A stretch of 64,000 nt of DNA from Pyrrhosoma nymphula (lineage: Eukaryota; Arthropoda; Insecta; Odonata; Coenagrionidae). Both the position numbers and the translations under genes were made by a program. Of this stretch, positions 1-10,973 are shown piece after piece. The stretch spans positions 72,265,094 through 72,329,093 of the forward strand of contig OY754337.1 in the NCBI GenBank assembly GCA_963573305.1, in the 5' to 3' direction. The notes under the pieces are model-generated. The model was given only the letters and a program-made list of their open reading frames with translations. It made no database searches and was not told where the DNA came from. The stretch's first letter is position 1. Each line of letters starts with the position of its first letter.

Positions 1-1174
1 ACCATTTTGGCTCAATCTTAACACATTCAGCTCCACTAAAGTCATCAGTTCCAACCCCTATGGCCAAATGTAAATTTAATGAAATCTTTTGAAAAACTTA
101 TTTAATGGTACCTTTTTCTATGTTTATAGTTTTGATGATATAAATAACAACATTTTAGCGTTAATTAATTTGCGTCGACGCCGGCTCCATGGTATCGCCT
201 TTGCCTGTTCGGATTAATTACTTTTGCTTTAAAGTTAAATTTCGGGTTGAGTTCGGCTTTTTATATCCAAGAAATACTTTAGTTGAAAGTTCACAGACCA
301 ATTACTCGAAAATGTAAGTATACGACTTAGTATAATGTATTACAGTGTTGCCTATATTGACATTTTCACGGAAATAATGGAAAAATTCTCTCCTTTGTTC
401 CCTCAAAATATTTTTTTCTTATAAATCATTTAACTAATAAATCCGGAAGTCGGCTATAGTTTCACTTCTTTGAACAAAATATCTCGCTGTATGGCATCAA
501 TCCTATGCGGAATGCAGAAGCTTGCTTTTTTGTGGCCCGTGCGCAGATATCCTTTTTTGACCTGGACGAGTCTATTCCTGCGAACGGCTCCCGCCGGGGA
601 TTTTGGAGGAAGTGACCATCGGTAAGGGAGAAGTCCTTCCCCTCCCACGTTCCACCCCCAAACTTACCCTCCCCTCCACTTGCCACCATTCCTCGCATTT
701 AGGGGCCACGAGTTTTCAAACGAGCACTACAGAGACATGAGACCTATTTTCTCAAAAAAACCCCGCCTCTCAGGGTAAGAATCCCCAAGGTTGTAGGAAG
801 CGGCTGCAAACTGACCATTTTCACTCCAGGAAAACACTTGTTTTTCAAAGGACCCCGCCCGACCCGGTGGTACGACCGCCTAATTCCATAACAAAGACCT
901 ACCGCCGAGGACAACTGTTTCCGGATGAGTGTGCAACCCAAACAACGTATTGACTGATCTCCAATAAGGATAAGTGGTGATGGCATTTTTACTATGGTGA
1001 GGAAAAAGCACGTGCACTCACCTTTTTATGAAGCCGCCTATGTCGGAAAATCCAGTAATTTCGGAGTTATGTCCAGGAAGCTCCAACTTCACGCATATAT
1101 CATTCACATACACACACTCATACAAATAAATTGACACAAACAGTAAAGTTTTCAAATAATTTCAGCAGAATTTA

Positions 1175-2857
1175 TTATTTTTCGTGAAACTTTCGAAAAC
1201 ATCCTTCCATACAAAGCCCCGGCTCTCCATCACACTCCTTACAAAAGTACAATGATTCCGTTCTTCTCCCTTCATCAGCACACATCCTACACCTACGGCG
1301 TAAAAATCTCTGCTTGTCATTTTTTGGAACCTTGCAAGGCAGATGCACAATTTTTGCGGTTTTTTTAGGTGCTTGCAGAGGGAGATTTCTAGAACTAAGA
1401 AGAGACCTAATTACGTTTAACCTAAAATCATAAAGACTAATTTTTTTACAGTATTTTTCATATAAGACAAATGAATTTGTCAACATAATCTGAAAAAAAT
1501 GAATCCCCACTTTCTTATACCATCTGAGGGTTTTTCTTTCGCAGGGGTAATAAGAGAGCAATTGGTCTTGCCTGTCGACCCCTGCCATGAATTCATTGTA
1601 CTTCGCCACGGGTAGGGGTAATCTTTTTTTAAATCCTCTCCTATTTGTTACTTCCACCATTTCACATTTGAACTCACTCGAAATGAAAAGTACTTCTCTC
1701 TTGTCTTTCCATTTTGCGACACAAACACCATTTCCACTGTATCTAGAAACAACCTCACCTTTTTTCAGTTTTTTAGTCACTACGACAGAAGGATTTTTTT
1801 TCCGGTTTCGTCGGAGGGTGCCTGTACAGTAGGTACGTTCTTTTAACAAGTTTTGCGCAAGTTTAACACTGTTGTAGTAGTTGTCCATGAATATGCTGTG
1901 GCCAACTCCCAATTTACCCTCCATCAGCTTCATCACCACACTTTGGCAATGATCATTGCTAACTTCAGTAAGAGTTCCCTTTCCAGTATATACAATGCAT
2001 TGAAGAACAAGGCCACTAGGTTCTGTCAGCAAGTACAATTTTACGCCATATTTATGTCTTTTTCCCTTTATATACTGCCAGAACAGTAATCTACCCCTCC
2101 ACAAAACCATCGATTCATCCAAGGATAGTTCCCTATTTGGATAATAAATGGAATCCATTGTCTTGTTCAAATGATTTATGAGAGGCCTTAATTTTTCAAG
2201 TCGATCCAGTGGCTCGGCTACGTTTCCATTCTCGGAGAAATGGAGTGAGCGAAGAATGGAAAGAAACCTATTTCTGCTCATGAGGCGGGAAAAACAAGGG
2301 AGCTGAAATAGTTCGTCTGTTTTCCAATAATGCTGCAGTCTATTCATTCTTATTGTTCCTGTATGGAACAGCAGTCCAAGAAAAATCTTAAATTCAGCTT
2401 CTGTAATAGGTTTCCACTGCCCGCCCGTAAAAATTCTCTCACCGTATAGATTTGAAGAATTTAAAACCAATTCATAAAATTCCCTATTCGCCAACAAATT
2501 GAAATAGTCTATTGGCTCAGTGCCGAATTCACTCACTTTTAAACCTGCTTCACCAGAGAAACCAAATTGCAAATTTTCATTTGGATGCTCCGTCCATTCT
2601 TCCTCGATCTCTCCTGGTACTGGGCCTGATTTCTTCACTCTCCGAGAGGACGCAGACTTTTTGGCCACAATGGGAACGATTTCCTCTGGTTCCTCCTCTT
2701 CATCTGCAGTATCACCTTCTCCTAAATCGGTTTCACTCAAGCTGGAATCCCCCTCATCAGTCGACGAAAATTCTTCTGAGGGATTATCCCTGGAAGATCG
2801 TTCCACTTTCCTCTTGCGTGATTGAAGTCCTGAGGGCCCAGGTTGTGCTTCTGCCAT
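1175..2857 (-). CDS. piggyBac transposase, intact 560-codon ORF
   Basis: Cut-and-paste transposase that excises and inserts the surrounding element at TTAA sites in the nucleus. The reading frame is open from the ATG at 2857 to the stop at 1175, close to the usual family length of about 560-600 residues. Residues 1-90 are acidic, Ser-rich and probably disordered. The DDE_Tnp_1_7 domain follows from about residue 115. The catalytic aspartates fit D247 (SLDESM), D325 (IFMDNYY) and D428 (AGVDRQD, with D431 nearby), matching D268, D346 and D447 of the cabbage-looper enzyme. The C-terminus (about 523-560) is a cysteine-rich CxxC zinc-binding region ending in CFRKFHEK. No stop, frameshift or missing catalytic residue is seen, so the copy may be young. 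Expression is not shown by the sequence. Confidence 0.93.
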   Translation of the reverse strand: MAEAQPGPSGLQSRKRKVERSSRDNPSEEFSSTDEGDSSLSETDLGEGDTADEEEEPEEIVPIVAKKSASSRRVKKSGPVPGEIEEEWTEHPNENLQFGFSGEAGLKVSEFGTEPIDYFNLLANREFYELVLNSSNLYGERIFTGGQWKPITEAEFKIFLGLLFHTGTIRMNRLQHYWKTDELFQLPCFSRLMSRNRFLSILRSLHFSENGNVAEPLDRLEKLRPLINHLNKTMDSIYYPNRELSLDESMVLWRGRLLFWQYIKGKRHKYGVKLYLLTEPSGLVLQCIVYTGKGTLTEVSNDHCQSVVMKLMEGKLGVGHSIFMDNYYNSVKLAQNLLKERTYCTGTLRRNRKKNPSVVVTKKLKKGEVVSRYSGNGVCVAKWKDKREVLFISSEFKCEMVEVTNRRGFKKRLPLPVAKYNEFMAGVDRQDQLLSYYPCERKTLRWYKKVGIHFFQIMLTNSFVLYEKYCKKISLYDFRLNVIRSLLSSRNLPLQAPKKTAKIVHLPCKVPKNDKQRFLRRRCRMCADEGRRTESLYFCKECDGEPGLCMEGCFRKFHEK

Positions 2858-4047
2858 TTCCTAAATTATTCCAAGAATTTCGATTATTTGTGGAAAATTA
2901 TGTAAGCTCACTTACTAGTATTATAAATAAAATTAAATTATTTATTTTAATTATATTTGGTTATTTATTGTTACGTCATATTATAACCATGCATAAATAA
3001 AATTAAATGTATAGTGATAGAATATTTACAGTAAAGTAGGTGTTAAAATGAATATACAACTTACCTTCTGCCACTTTCAGCACTCTGGTAAAACTCTTCC
3101 AAAAGAAAAATAAAAAGATGTACTCCTGTAGAATGAGGAGCCTGCAAGGGAGGTAGCTGCGTTCACGAACTAGGAAACTCACTGAATATATAACCAACCT
3201 TTGTGCGCACTCGTTGCAAGCAAACTGAGGAGCTGCTGTCCCTTGAAAGTTTAGAGAGACCCTGCATAACGGCACATTTATTGCCGGGCGGCATGAGCGT
3301 CAACGGGGGTTGCTGCTAAATGTTGGTGGGATGGGTAAATTCTCTGAGTGTCGGAGATACAAGGAACCAGGGAACTACACAAGGAAAAATAATCGAAAAA
3401 GGCTTAAACAATTTAGAGTCATCTCTAGAGTAAGAAAAAAAGTGGCACCTAAAACTCGCACTTAATGTTTGATGCAAATGCTTGAAAATTAAATATGGCT
3501 AGCGTGTGAAAAATAGGGCCGTCACGTTTTTTTGCCTGATACCAAATATTTTTTCGGCCATGGCCTTAGCCGTGATAATACTTCTAAATCCTGTAACAGA
3601 AACACGAAAATATTTATACATAGTTTCAGAGAAATTATCTACTAATAGATGCATGAATGATTCTTCGGCTTCTTTCCATTTTTAAAGTTGTAAAACCTGT
3701 GATGTGTGAGGTTGCAGAGTAGGTCTAAATAAAATCAATTGTCCCTCGAAATAAAAAATAAATATTAGAGTTCTTTAAAAAGTTACAACAGTTTATTTTT
3801 GATATTCTATTTCGATATTGAACATCTATAAACAGCCAAATAAATGCATAAATCCATGCCTCTTCCATAACTTCCAGAGTTTAATTCAAAAACAGAAAAA
3901 TTGTTATGAAAAATCGAAAAATTATCAAAAAAAGAAACCAAAGAAACGGAATGCTCGTCGAAGCTAAACCAAGGAGCCGGCAGCTTGGCCTAAAGATACA
4001 CAGAAAGCCGGCTCGCAAGGGGACTCGTATATCCGAGCGGCACACGT

Positions 4048-4108
4048 GTCGACTACGCGTCGACGCCGGCCACCGGCGCTCGGTAGCCTCCGTCGACCCG
4101 TAGTCGAC
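4048..4108. repeat. GC-rich subterminal hairpin of the piggyBac element
   Basis: GTCGACTACG at 4048-4057 is exactly inverted as CGTAGTCGAC at 4099-4108, with a GC-rich spacer containing further GTCGAC sites. The palindromic core GCGTCGACGC recurs near the other end of the element (172-181). Subterminal repeats of this kind usually serve as transposase-binding sites; that role is inferred. Confidence 0.6.
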
Positions 4109-4128
4109 GGCGGCACTGAATGTGTTAA

Positions 4129-4430
4129 GCAGACATTCTTTAGATTAGCCAAGTGCTCACAATCAGTTGTATCTTTACCAGTAATTAAAATATCTAAAAA
4201 ACAAATCACCCTAGGTATATCAGCCAACACTTGCTCCATGATTCATTGAAATAAGCCCGGAGCAGAAGATATACCATACAGAATGCGATTAAACACAAAA
4301 AGACCCTTGTGTGTACAGACAATACCTTTTTGAGTTCTCATGTTGTTTAACTTGGATGTATGCTCGTGATAGATCAATTTTCGAAAATGTTTCACCCATC
4401 TGCAGTGAAGTGAACAGAGCATAAAAATTA
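4129..4430 (-). pseudogene. Ty3/gypsy retrotransposon reverse transcriptase remnant
   Basis: The minus strand encodes recognisable blocks of a gypsy-type reverse transcriptase: an FSKIDLSRAY block (first catalytic Asp), then after a frameshift near 4320 the THKGLF...FNR and GISSAPGLFQ blocks, a stop, and FLDILITG, where the usual two-Asp catalytic box has lost one Asp codon. The segment ends at the TTAA where the piggyBac element entered; the next few codons of the same frame lie at positions 1-21, on the far side of that element. The copy is dead: it has a stop, a frameshift and a damaged active site. The rest of this retroelement lies beyond the window or has decayed. Confidence 0.78.
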
Positions 4431-5094
4431 ATATTTCCAGTGAAATAAAGATTGGATGTGTTACTCTTGGAATTGTCATATTATGATAACTGAACAGCCT
4501 CTCAAAAGATGGCATTTTCTATAACCGTCGCCGATTGCCACCAATCGCAGTAAAAGCGGTACTGCTAATGGTTCAAAAATGGATAGGTAAGTTGTCAAGG
4601 GCTTACTGTGTACCATTTGTAATCACTGAATTTGCATAATTGCATTGCCATTTAAACACACGATAAATCTTCGTTTCAATATTCTCTACAAATATTACGT
4701 CTCTTGCATGAGTGAAACTTAGTGATACCGACTGTAATTGAAAATTGAATTTAAGTGCTACAGTTGGATAATTTGCTTTAAATTCTTACACCCAAATGAA
4801 AACGTTGATCGGTTCAAACTACATTCCAAAATACACTTTCGAAGCATTCCTTGTTACTATTTATCTTTGGTTTTTATAATGAGTTTTGAATACTTTGTGG
4901 TCCATAAAATATGTCACTCTTCAATAGTTTTGTAATCGTAAGGGATATTTCTAATATTCTTCTTAATTATGCTTAAAATCACGAAACAAGAACACTGTGT
5001 AAGAATAAAACAAACCTTCGAACATATTGCACAATTGTGCCTTCAGTTGTTTTCGAAGAATTACCAACAACTCTACGGAAACCAGCGCTAAACG
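4431..5094. other. no gene seen
   Basis: AT-rich spacer between the gypsy remnant and the tandem array. The short open frames here match nothing I recognise. It may be intron sequence of the poly(A) polymerase gene, whose missing N-terminal exons lie further upstream. Confidence 0.4.
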
Positions 5095-5860
5095 AGGTAG
5101 CTTTACTCATCGGTCGTGATTACAGTATATACTCGCTTTGCTCACTAGGGGGCTCCACCCACTAGAACCCCCGCGACGGCTTGCTTTGCACGCTGTCCCT
5201 TTTTGGGGGCTTCACCCCCAGCGTCTGTGTGTTCAAAAAAAGTTGAGAGTTGGCTTTGACGCCATGTTGCCAGCGAACTATAAGTGATAAAGAGTAAGGA
5301 TAAGCATAAAGTTGTAGGCCTCAATGAGATCTGAAAAAGAAACACCAAACAGATTTGAGACCCGACTGTTAGTTTAGAAGCTACAGTGGAAAAACTGAAA
5401 AATCCAAATTTGGCACCATGTTTCCAGCAAACTATAAGTGCTAGAGAGAAATGATTGGCTTAAATGCTAGGACTTGCTGTGATCTAAAAAAGCCGCAAAA
5501 CAGATTCGAGATTCGACTTCTAGTTTAGAAGCTACAGTCAAAAAACAGCAAGTTTCACAAACATCCAAATTTGGCACCATGTTACCAGCCAACTATTGGT
5601 AATGTGCAGGTTTTTACTAATTACTTGCAAAGGGCATGTCAAGGCGCATGCCCATGTCAAGTTTCAGAAACATTTGACATTTTTACCAAAATTTGACTTT
5701 GGCACCATGCTACCAGAGTACTATAAGAGTTAGAAAAAAAACAAAAAGCATGAAGTTGTAGGTCAAAATGAGATCTAAATCCATAGGAAAAATAGATTTC
5801 AAATCAGAATTCTAGTTTAGGAGCTACAGTCAAAAAACCGCAAAAAATGGAAACTCTTCA
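5095..5860. repeat. diverged tandem array, about 130-160 bp period
   Basis: A block containing the words CCATGTT.CCAGC.AACTATAAG and TAGTTTAGAAGCTACAGT recurs four times, with the CCATG word at 5262, 5416, 5577 and 5705. The spacings are 154, 161 and 128 bp, so the units are imperfect. Upstream (5120-5220) is a CTCGCTTTGCTCAC and GGGGGCTCCACCC-rich segment that looks like part of the same repeat. No coding signal was found. It is either a decayed minisatellite or an internal array of an unidentified transposon. Confidence 0.65.
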
Positions 5861-6813
5861 CTAAATGTTGTGCCTGGTGAGAAAACTACGAAGCGTAGAA
5901 CACCAATGTTTTTTGCATGTTGAAGAAAATTCAAATCCCCATTCCGAAAATTTTGTCAGATTTCAAATCTGACTAACCGTTCAAAAGATATGAAGCGAGA
6001 ACTGAAAGTCTACTTTTCGAAAAGTCCAAAAATCCACCATTTTTATTTTTTTGGGTCACTTCTGGTTAACAATTCCATGATTTCGGGATATTTCCTCCGA
6101 TGAATTCTTTCAAGGAAGGTCCGTGAAAAATTTCAGGCTCCTAGCTCATCTGAAAGTGGTCGGGCATTAGTGTACGTGAGTGAGTCACACATTCGGCTGT
6201 TATTAGGAATCACGAATGGCCAGCGAGAACAGCGTTCGTTACGATTTTGTATCAATCACAACTTTCCTGAGCTATCATTGATCGTAGGCAACTTGAACAG
6301 ATCACTAGCTGCAACGTCAATCAATTATGACCTTACATTCACAATCGAATCACAAGTGGAAGTTTTAGGTGTGACCAAGATCTCTCAAAAGACCGACTTT
6401 GCCCATCACTAATTACTATAATGAATGAATAAATAGTCCCAGCATCTTAAAGATCTTGTAATTTATTTTCATATGGCAGTTGACATGATGGCGTATATTT
6501 TAGTTTTCTCATTTGATACTCAGTGTTTCCAACCTGCATCATGTAGTATTGAAGGCTTTGGTTTTATAGTGAAGTAGTAAGCATTCATAGTGTCTAAACA
6601 AAGAAATAATGAAATTGTAATTGGTAGCAGTCCTTTGCCAGCTTTATGAAAGCTTTAATTTTAATAGCGTGTCCCACATTTATCCATAGGCACGAAAAAT
6701 AGTTGTAATTATTGTATTGTCTGGTATATGTTCATATGAACATTTTTATGTTCATTATTCTGAAGCACTCCTCTAAGTTTAAAAATTATAGACTCATTAT
6801 TTATTATTTTCAG
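5861..6813. other. no gene seen; probable intron
   Basis: This stretch has short open frames without recognisable products. It ends in a polypyrimidine tract and CAG at 6811-6813, the splice acceptor of the first visible poly(A) polymerase exon. Confidence 0.45.
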
Positions 6814-6918
6814 GCTGTAGAGGAAGCTTTTGTACCTGTGATAAAAATGAAGTTTGATGGCATTGAGATTGATATGCTGTTTGCTAGGTTAGCCCTAAAG
6901 GAAATTCCAGATACAATG
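6814..6918 (+). CDS. poly(A) polymerase, exon with third catalytic Asp (partial gene)
   Basis: First visible exon of a canonical nuclear poly(A) polymerase, which adds the poly(A) tail to cleaved pre-mRNA with CPSF. It encodes AVEEAFVPVIK and then FDGIEIDMLFARLA, the palm-domain strand whose second Asp corresponds to D167 of the bovine enzyme's metal-binding triad. The exon starts after TTTTCAG, ends at ATG/GTGAGT, and is phase 0 at both ends. Nine exons up to 17162 join in one frame (549 codons). The exons with the N-terminus and the D113/D115 pair were not found and should lie before position 1. The piggyBac element therefore probably sits in an intron of this gene. Confidence 0.93.
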
Positions 6919-7019
6919 GTGAGTTGAAGTAAATATTATTCGTATTCTGTTGTGAGTGTAAAATTTTCAGCAAGCGAATTTATGCTTGATGGTTGTAACG
7001 TGTTGGTCACAACTTCATG

Positions 7020-7800
7020 GTCTACAATTTCGATATGGTAGAGGGGCTTGCATGTTCTGACATAGCTACAAGATGACCTCTAGAGGTGAGCTGGTGGGAG
7101 CAATCGTAATTGCTCCTGGTAGGGCCTCCTACGCCAGATTTACTTCCTATCTAGGCTGTCTGTGCAGCACCTCTGTGAGGCATCTTCTAAATGGCATCTT
7201 GATTTCAAAGGAGTGGTGTATGAGAATTTTAAGACCCCTGCAACTGTCCACCTTACTTGATACAGATCCATGATGACTACACTTGGCCTTGCGGGCCAAG
7301 TCCCATGGTTGCCAGAATTAATTTTCATGTGAGAATTGTCCATGGTTTCAAAGCTATTAAGGTAGTATTACATGGCCTACCTCAATAGCGTTTTTTACAT
7401 GAGTCCATCACTTGAGAGGTTGCCCCAATAGGGTCAGACACCTTTGCAGCCACCTCACTGAGGTGCTGCATCAGTTACTATTTGTCTGCCTACTAGCCTT
7501 CTTCTTATCTGGCTATCCTCCAGGAGAATTTATTTTTGCTTCTGCCAATTCGGCTCTTGGGGTCATCAGAGCACACAAGTCCTTCCACTATGACAATGTT
7601 GTTGTCCCTGGGAAGGGAAAATATAAAATAATTAGAGTATTCTACCTGCTGATTGGTAGGTCTTTGGACAGACCTCATCCTAACATCCCAAATTCTGGTA
7701 CATTGTCTCTCACTCTCTCCTGTAGTCATCCTGCCATTAGATCCCTCCTTAATTCCTCATATCATATTCTTACCTCTTCTTATTTCATCTAGAATTCCTA
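7020..7800. repeat. degenerate fragments related to the LINE leader at 55.6 kb
   Basis: The segment with GAGCTGGTGGGAGCAATCGT and ATTGCTCCTGGTAGGGCC (7086-7128) resembles 55636-55680 of the non-LTR element downstream. The complement of 7270-7345 (CCATGGGACTTGGCCC) and of 7500-7615 (GTCATAGTGGAAGGACTTGTG) resembles other parts of the same leader in the opposite orientation. It therefore looks like a rearranged, partly inverted LINE 5' fragment in a poly(A) polymerase intron. No intact gene is present. Confidence 0.45.
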
Positions 7801-7868
7801 TCCTCTTCCTTTCTCTTCCAAGCTTCCATGGATTGAAAATTTTATATACCAATAATGGACAGGATATA

Positions 7869-8054
7869 CAGTCAAACCTCTTTAGAACGAACCTCTATAG
7901 AAGACAAGTTCTCTATACAACCAAAAAAAGTTACGGTCCCTATTTTAAAATGGGTCATAACTTCTGTACAAGGGAAACCTCTGTATAACAAAAACCTCTA
8001 TGCAACAAAAATTTTTCTTGGTCCCTAGAATTTCGTTTTAAAGAGGTATAACTG
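7869..8054. mobile_element. pogo/Tc1-like MITE
   Basis: A 186-bp non-coding element with inverted ends, CAGTCAAACCTCTTTAGAAC on the left and the complement of GTTTTAAAGAGGTATAACTG on the right, flanked by TA on both sides. These ends and the TA target are typical of pogo/Tigger-type non-autonomous elements. It sits in the intron between the first two visible poly(A) polymerase exons. Confidence 0.82.
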
Positions 8055-8261
8055 TATAATATACCTTTAATTTGAAGTTTTTTGTTGCCACTGGTCGATT
8101 TTTCAATGTGATGCATTTATCTTAAACTTGTGCATGTCAAATTTTTTCATGGACTATAGTTTTTAGTATTTTAATGCCTCATTGTAGCTGTTGCTAAATG
8201 TAGGAAAGTGATTGTTATGTAATCCACAGCCTTTTATTTGTGATTATATTTTATCCCATAG

Positions 8262-8412
8262 GACCTCAAAGATGACATATTATTAAAAAATTTAGATCAA
8301 AAGTGTGTGAGAAGTTTGAATGGATGCAGAGTGACTGATGAAATTCTTAGATTAGTGCCGAATATTGAAAACTTCCGGTTGACTTTAAGAGCCATCAAAT
8401 TATGGGCCAAAC
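8262..8412 (+). CDS. poly(A) polymerase exon
   Basis: This exon encodes DLKDDILLKNLDQKC, VRSLNGCRVTDEIL and LRAIKLWAKR, the end of the catalytic domain and the start of the central domain. In the family the RSLNGCRV segment follows the palm and helps form the nucleotide-binding cleft. The acceptor is CCCATAG, the donor is C/GTAAGT; it enters in phase 0 and leaves after one base of the Arg codon. Length and content match the vertebrate exon family closely. Confidence 0.95.
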
Positions 8413-8539
8413 GTAAGTTTTATTTGTGTTACTGCATTGATGTAGAAGTCAGTTTCTCTCTCTCATCGGGTGTTTGCAATTGTTTTGGTGGTAACTGATC
8501 ACTCACTCTGACTTTTGCCTTTTTCCTAATTTTTTTCAG

Positions 8540-8751
8540 GTCATGGCATATACAGTAATGCTCTTGGTTACCTTGGTGGTGTCTCATGGGCAATGCTGGT
8601 GGCACGAACCTGCCAACTTTACCCAAATGCAGTGGCTGCAACTCTAGTTCATAAGTTTTTCCTCGTATTCTCTCAGTGGAAGTGGCCCCAACCCGTCCTG
8701 CTAAAGCAACCGGATAACGTCAACCTCAGTTATCCAGTTTGGGATCCAAGG
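8540..8751 (+). CDS. poly(A) polymerase exon, central domain
   Basis: This exon encodes RHGIYSNALGYLGGVSWAML, VARTCQLYPNA and LVHKFFLVFSQWKWPQPV, among the most conserved stretches of eukaryotic poly(A) polymerases. The GGVSWAML helix and the Lys in VHKFF belong to the ATP-binding region. The acceptor is TTTTTTCAG and the donor is AGG/GTGGGT. Two bases complete the split Arg codon, and the exon leaves in phase 0. Confidence 0.95.
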
Positions 8752-8871
8752 GTGGGTATACATTTTATGATTCATGAAATAGTTGATGGTATCTAGCGTA
8801 ACTTCATGGCAGAACTGCATAATGATTTTACTGGAATCACTTGGTTTTTCCACAGGCTCACATTTATGTAA

Positions 8872-8904
8872 GACCCAGGTTTTCTTGCATCACTGCATCA
8901 TCAG
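8872..8904 (-). ncRNA. hammerhead-ribozyme-like motif, exact CUGAUGA core
   Basis: Read on the minus strand, the motif begins with CTGATGA, then a TGCA/GTGA/TGCA stem-loop, then AGAAA and a short ACC/GGGT stem ending in GTC. This is the order of a type I hammerhead: core, stem II, GAAA, minimal stem III, cleavage triplet. The flanks TTATGT (before the core) and ACATAA (shortly after GTC) can pair as stem I. Minimal hammerheads of this form are described in Penelope-like retroelements. Self-cleavage is not proven, and one extra A precedes GAAA. Confidence 0.5.
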
Positions 8905-9547
8905 GCACATAAGTTGGAAAATTCAGGATTATGTAGTGTAGGAGGGTGGTACACTAACCCTTACCCATTCGTAACCTTCCAACTCCTTATCTTCTAGTCG
9001 TAACCCTCCCATGCTCTCACTCCCTCTCAATTTCCTTCTCTCATTCCATCCAACCACCCTCTTGTAAAATGTATAAACCTAAAGTTTCCAGCGTCTACAC
9101 GTGGTGTTGTCATGTGACAAAATCCAGGTCATGTATAAATAAAAGCAGAGATAAAAACCAAGGGATATTAGTGTCATTGGTTCATAGATCAAGGTTAGGT
9201 GTTGTGACCAGGCCATGGCTTTACCATATGACTTACAAATATGCTGATTTTGATGCTACCGGAAAGATATATTTCTTTTTAAATATGATTCATTATGTTT
9301 TGAAAGAGAATGTTCCAAGAAAGTTAGTGAATTAGCTCTTGTTTCCATGTTACTAGATGAGTTATTTAGCTGATATCCTTAGTGGCACCAATGCATCTTA
9401 ATTATGATATTTTTGGGTCAAGTTTCAAGCTGAGTGAACCACATATAGTGAGTGATCATAAAAATGTATTATCAGAGTAATGAACATAGCAAATATGTTG
9501 TGTTGTTTCTATCTACTGTGGTTATTATGATGATTGTTATATTCTAG

Positions 9548-9753
9548 GTTAATGTGGCTGACCGTTATCACCTCATGCCAATTATTACTCCAGCATATCC
9601 TCAGCAAAACTCCACATTCAATGTGTCTCTTTCCACACGGACAATTATGCAGGAGGAGTTCAAACAGGGGCTCTTAATCACTGATGAGATAATGATGGGA
9701 AGAGCTACCTGGGACAAACTCTTTGAACCACCAAATTTCTTTTCCAAATATAG
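9548..9753 (+). CDS. poly(A) polymerase exon
   Basis: This exon encodes DRYHLMPIITPAYPQQNSTF, then NVSLSTR, EEFKQGL and WDKLFEPPNFFSKY. The PAYPQQNST box is a near-invariant signature of the family. The acceptor is TTCTAG, the donor is AG/GTGAGT, and the exon leaves with two bases of an Arg codon completed by the next exon. Confidence 0.95.
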
Positions 9754-10973
9754 GTGAGTGTTTACAAAATTAATGCATTTTGATTTCTTGGCAAGAATTA
9801 TTCGTGGCTCTCTTATAAAATAACTAAAGGCACAACTCTGTGAACAATTCTGGTGTGTACAGTATATCTCTTAGAATTTTAATGCCCTGGAAATCAATTT
9901 ATTTTTTAAATTTATGGTGAAGTGTCAGCTCATTCAAAGTGATTCACTGATGCTTCTTACATTACTCATGTTATTAAATATCAATGATTCTTGTAAAAAC
10001 TGCTGTTGCTATTGAGCATAAATTAGCCCAATTATGTGTTAAGTCAGTTGCAAGTGTGATGGGTTAAACTCTAAATTTGATCGGTGATCATGTAACTCAC
10101 TTTGTACTAGGCCTAACGACATGTTTAACCCACATTTATGATATTCTCCTGAATGCATTTTCCTTTCTATGGGTCACCTTTTCATTCTTTGCTGATACCC
10201 ATTCAATCACAGTTTGATGGTCAGATTGAAGTCTTTCCCAGATTTATGCCCGAGACTCTCCTATTCATAGCTGAACATTACCACACCATGTAATTAGTAG
10301 TAGATCCTTAGATTCGCAAAATAGACATTTTTTGTAGCTGTTCTGACATTTTTCTATGCTGTTCATTGTTTAATTTCCACTAGAAAGGCATAAATTTACC
10401 AGAAAATTAAAAATGGATTAGAATTTGTTGGATACATATATGTATTGGTAGTGAAAAAGAGCGAGAAAGCAGGACTGAGATTCGATAAAAAAAAAGAGAT
10501 TCAAATTCGATAAATTTTGGATTTGAACCATCGCTAAAGTTCATAGTGAATATCTTTTTCTGTTTCCTCTCATGTTCCCACATTATAGTAGCAAACAAAG
10601 AATCCTAAGTTAACATAGTTTTTTAAATGGAAATCCCTCTCATCCATGCAGCTTCAAACATACATAGTTCTCGTATTATAATTCTCCCTTATTCTCCAAA
10701 ATCTTAGTAGGAGTGATGATACTCATCTTCAATGCTCTTGCTTTTCTTTTTTTTCATTCAATTTAATTAACAATTCAATCAGTGTATCAGCGTGTGCCAT
10801 GATAGTGAAAAATGGAGTTGTGTTACTACCTATGTTCGCTTCGCTTCAGAGCACATCTTTGTTCTTAGTTAAGGAGGATATTTCAAATATCTGAGAGTCC
10901 ATATCATGGCATCAAAATGTGTACCCTCGTGTCGATCAGCAGTGCTTAACATTATTTGGTTACCTTTTTCCAG

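Larger units (their letters stand above)
22..4124 (-). mobile_element. piggyBac-type DNA transposon, apparently full length
   Basis: A 4.1-kb element lies between two TTAA tetranucleotides (18-21 and 4125-4128), the hallmark target duplication of piggyBac. The ends are inverted: CACATTCAG at 22-30 and its complement at 4116-4124. A 14-bp GC-rich subterminal motif, GCGTCGACGCCGGC, occurs near both ends (172-185 and 4057-4070). The single long gene inside is a piggyBac transposase on the minus strand. The sequence on either side is one interrupted Ty3/gypsy reverse transcriptase, whose frame resumes across the TTAA, so these are the true ends. The interval between the transposase gene and each end holds no other supportable gene. 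Confidence 0.88.
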
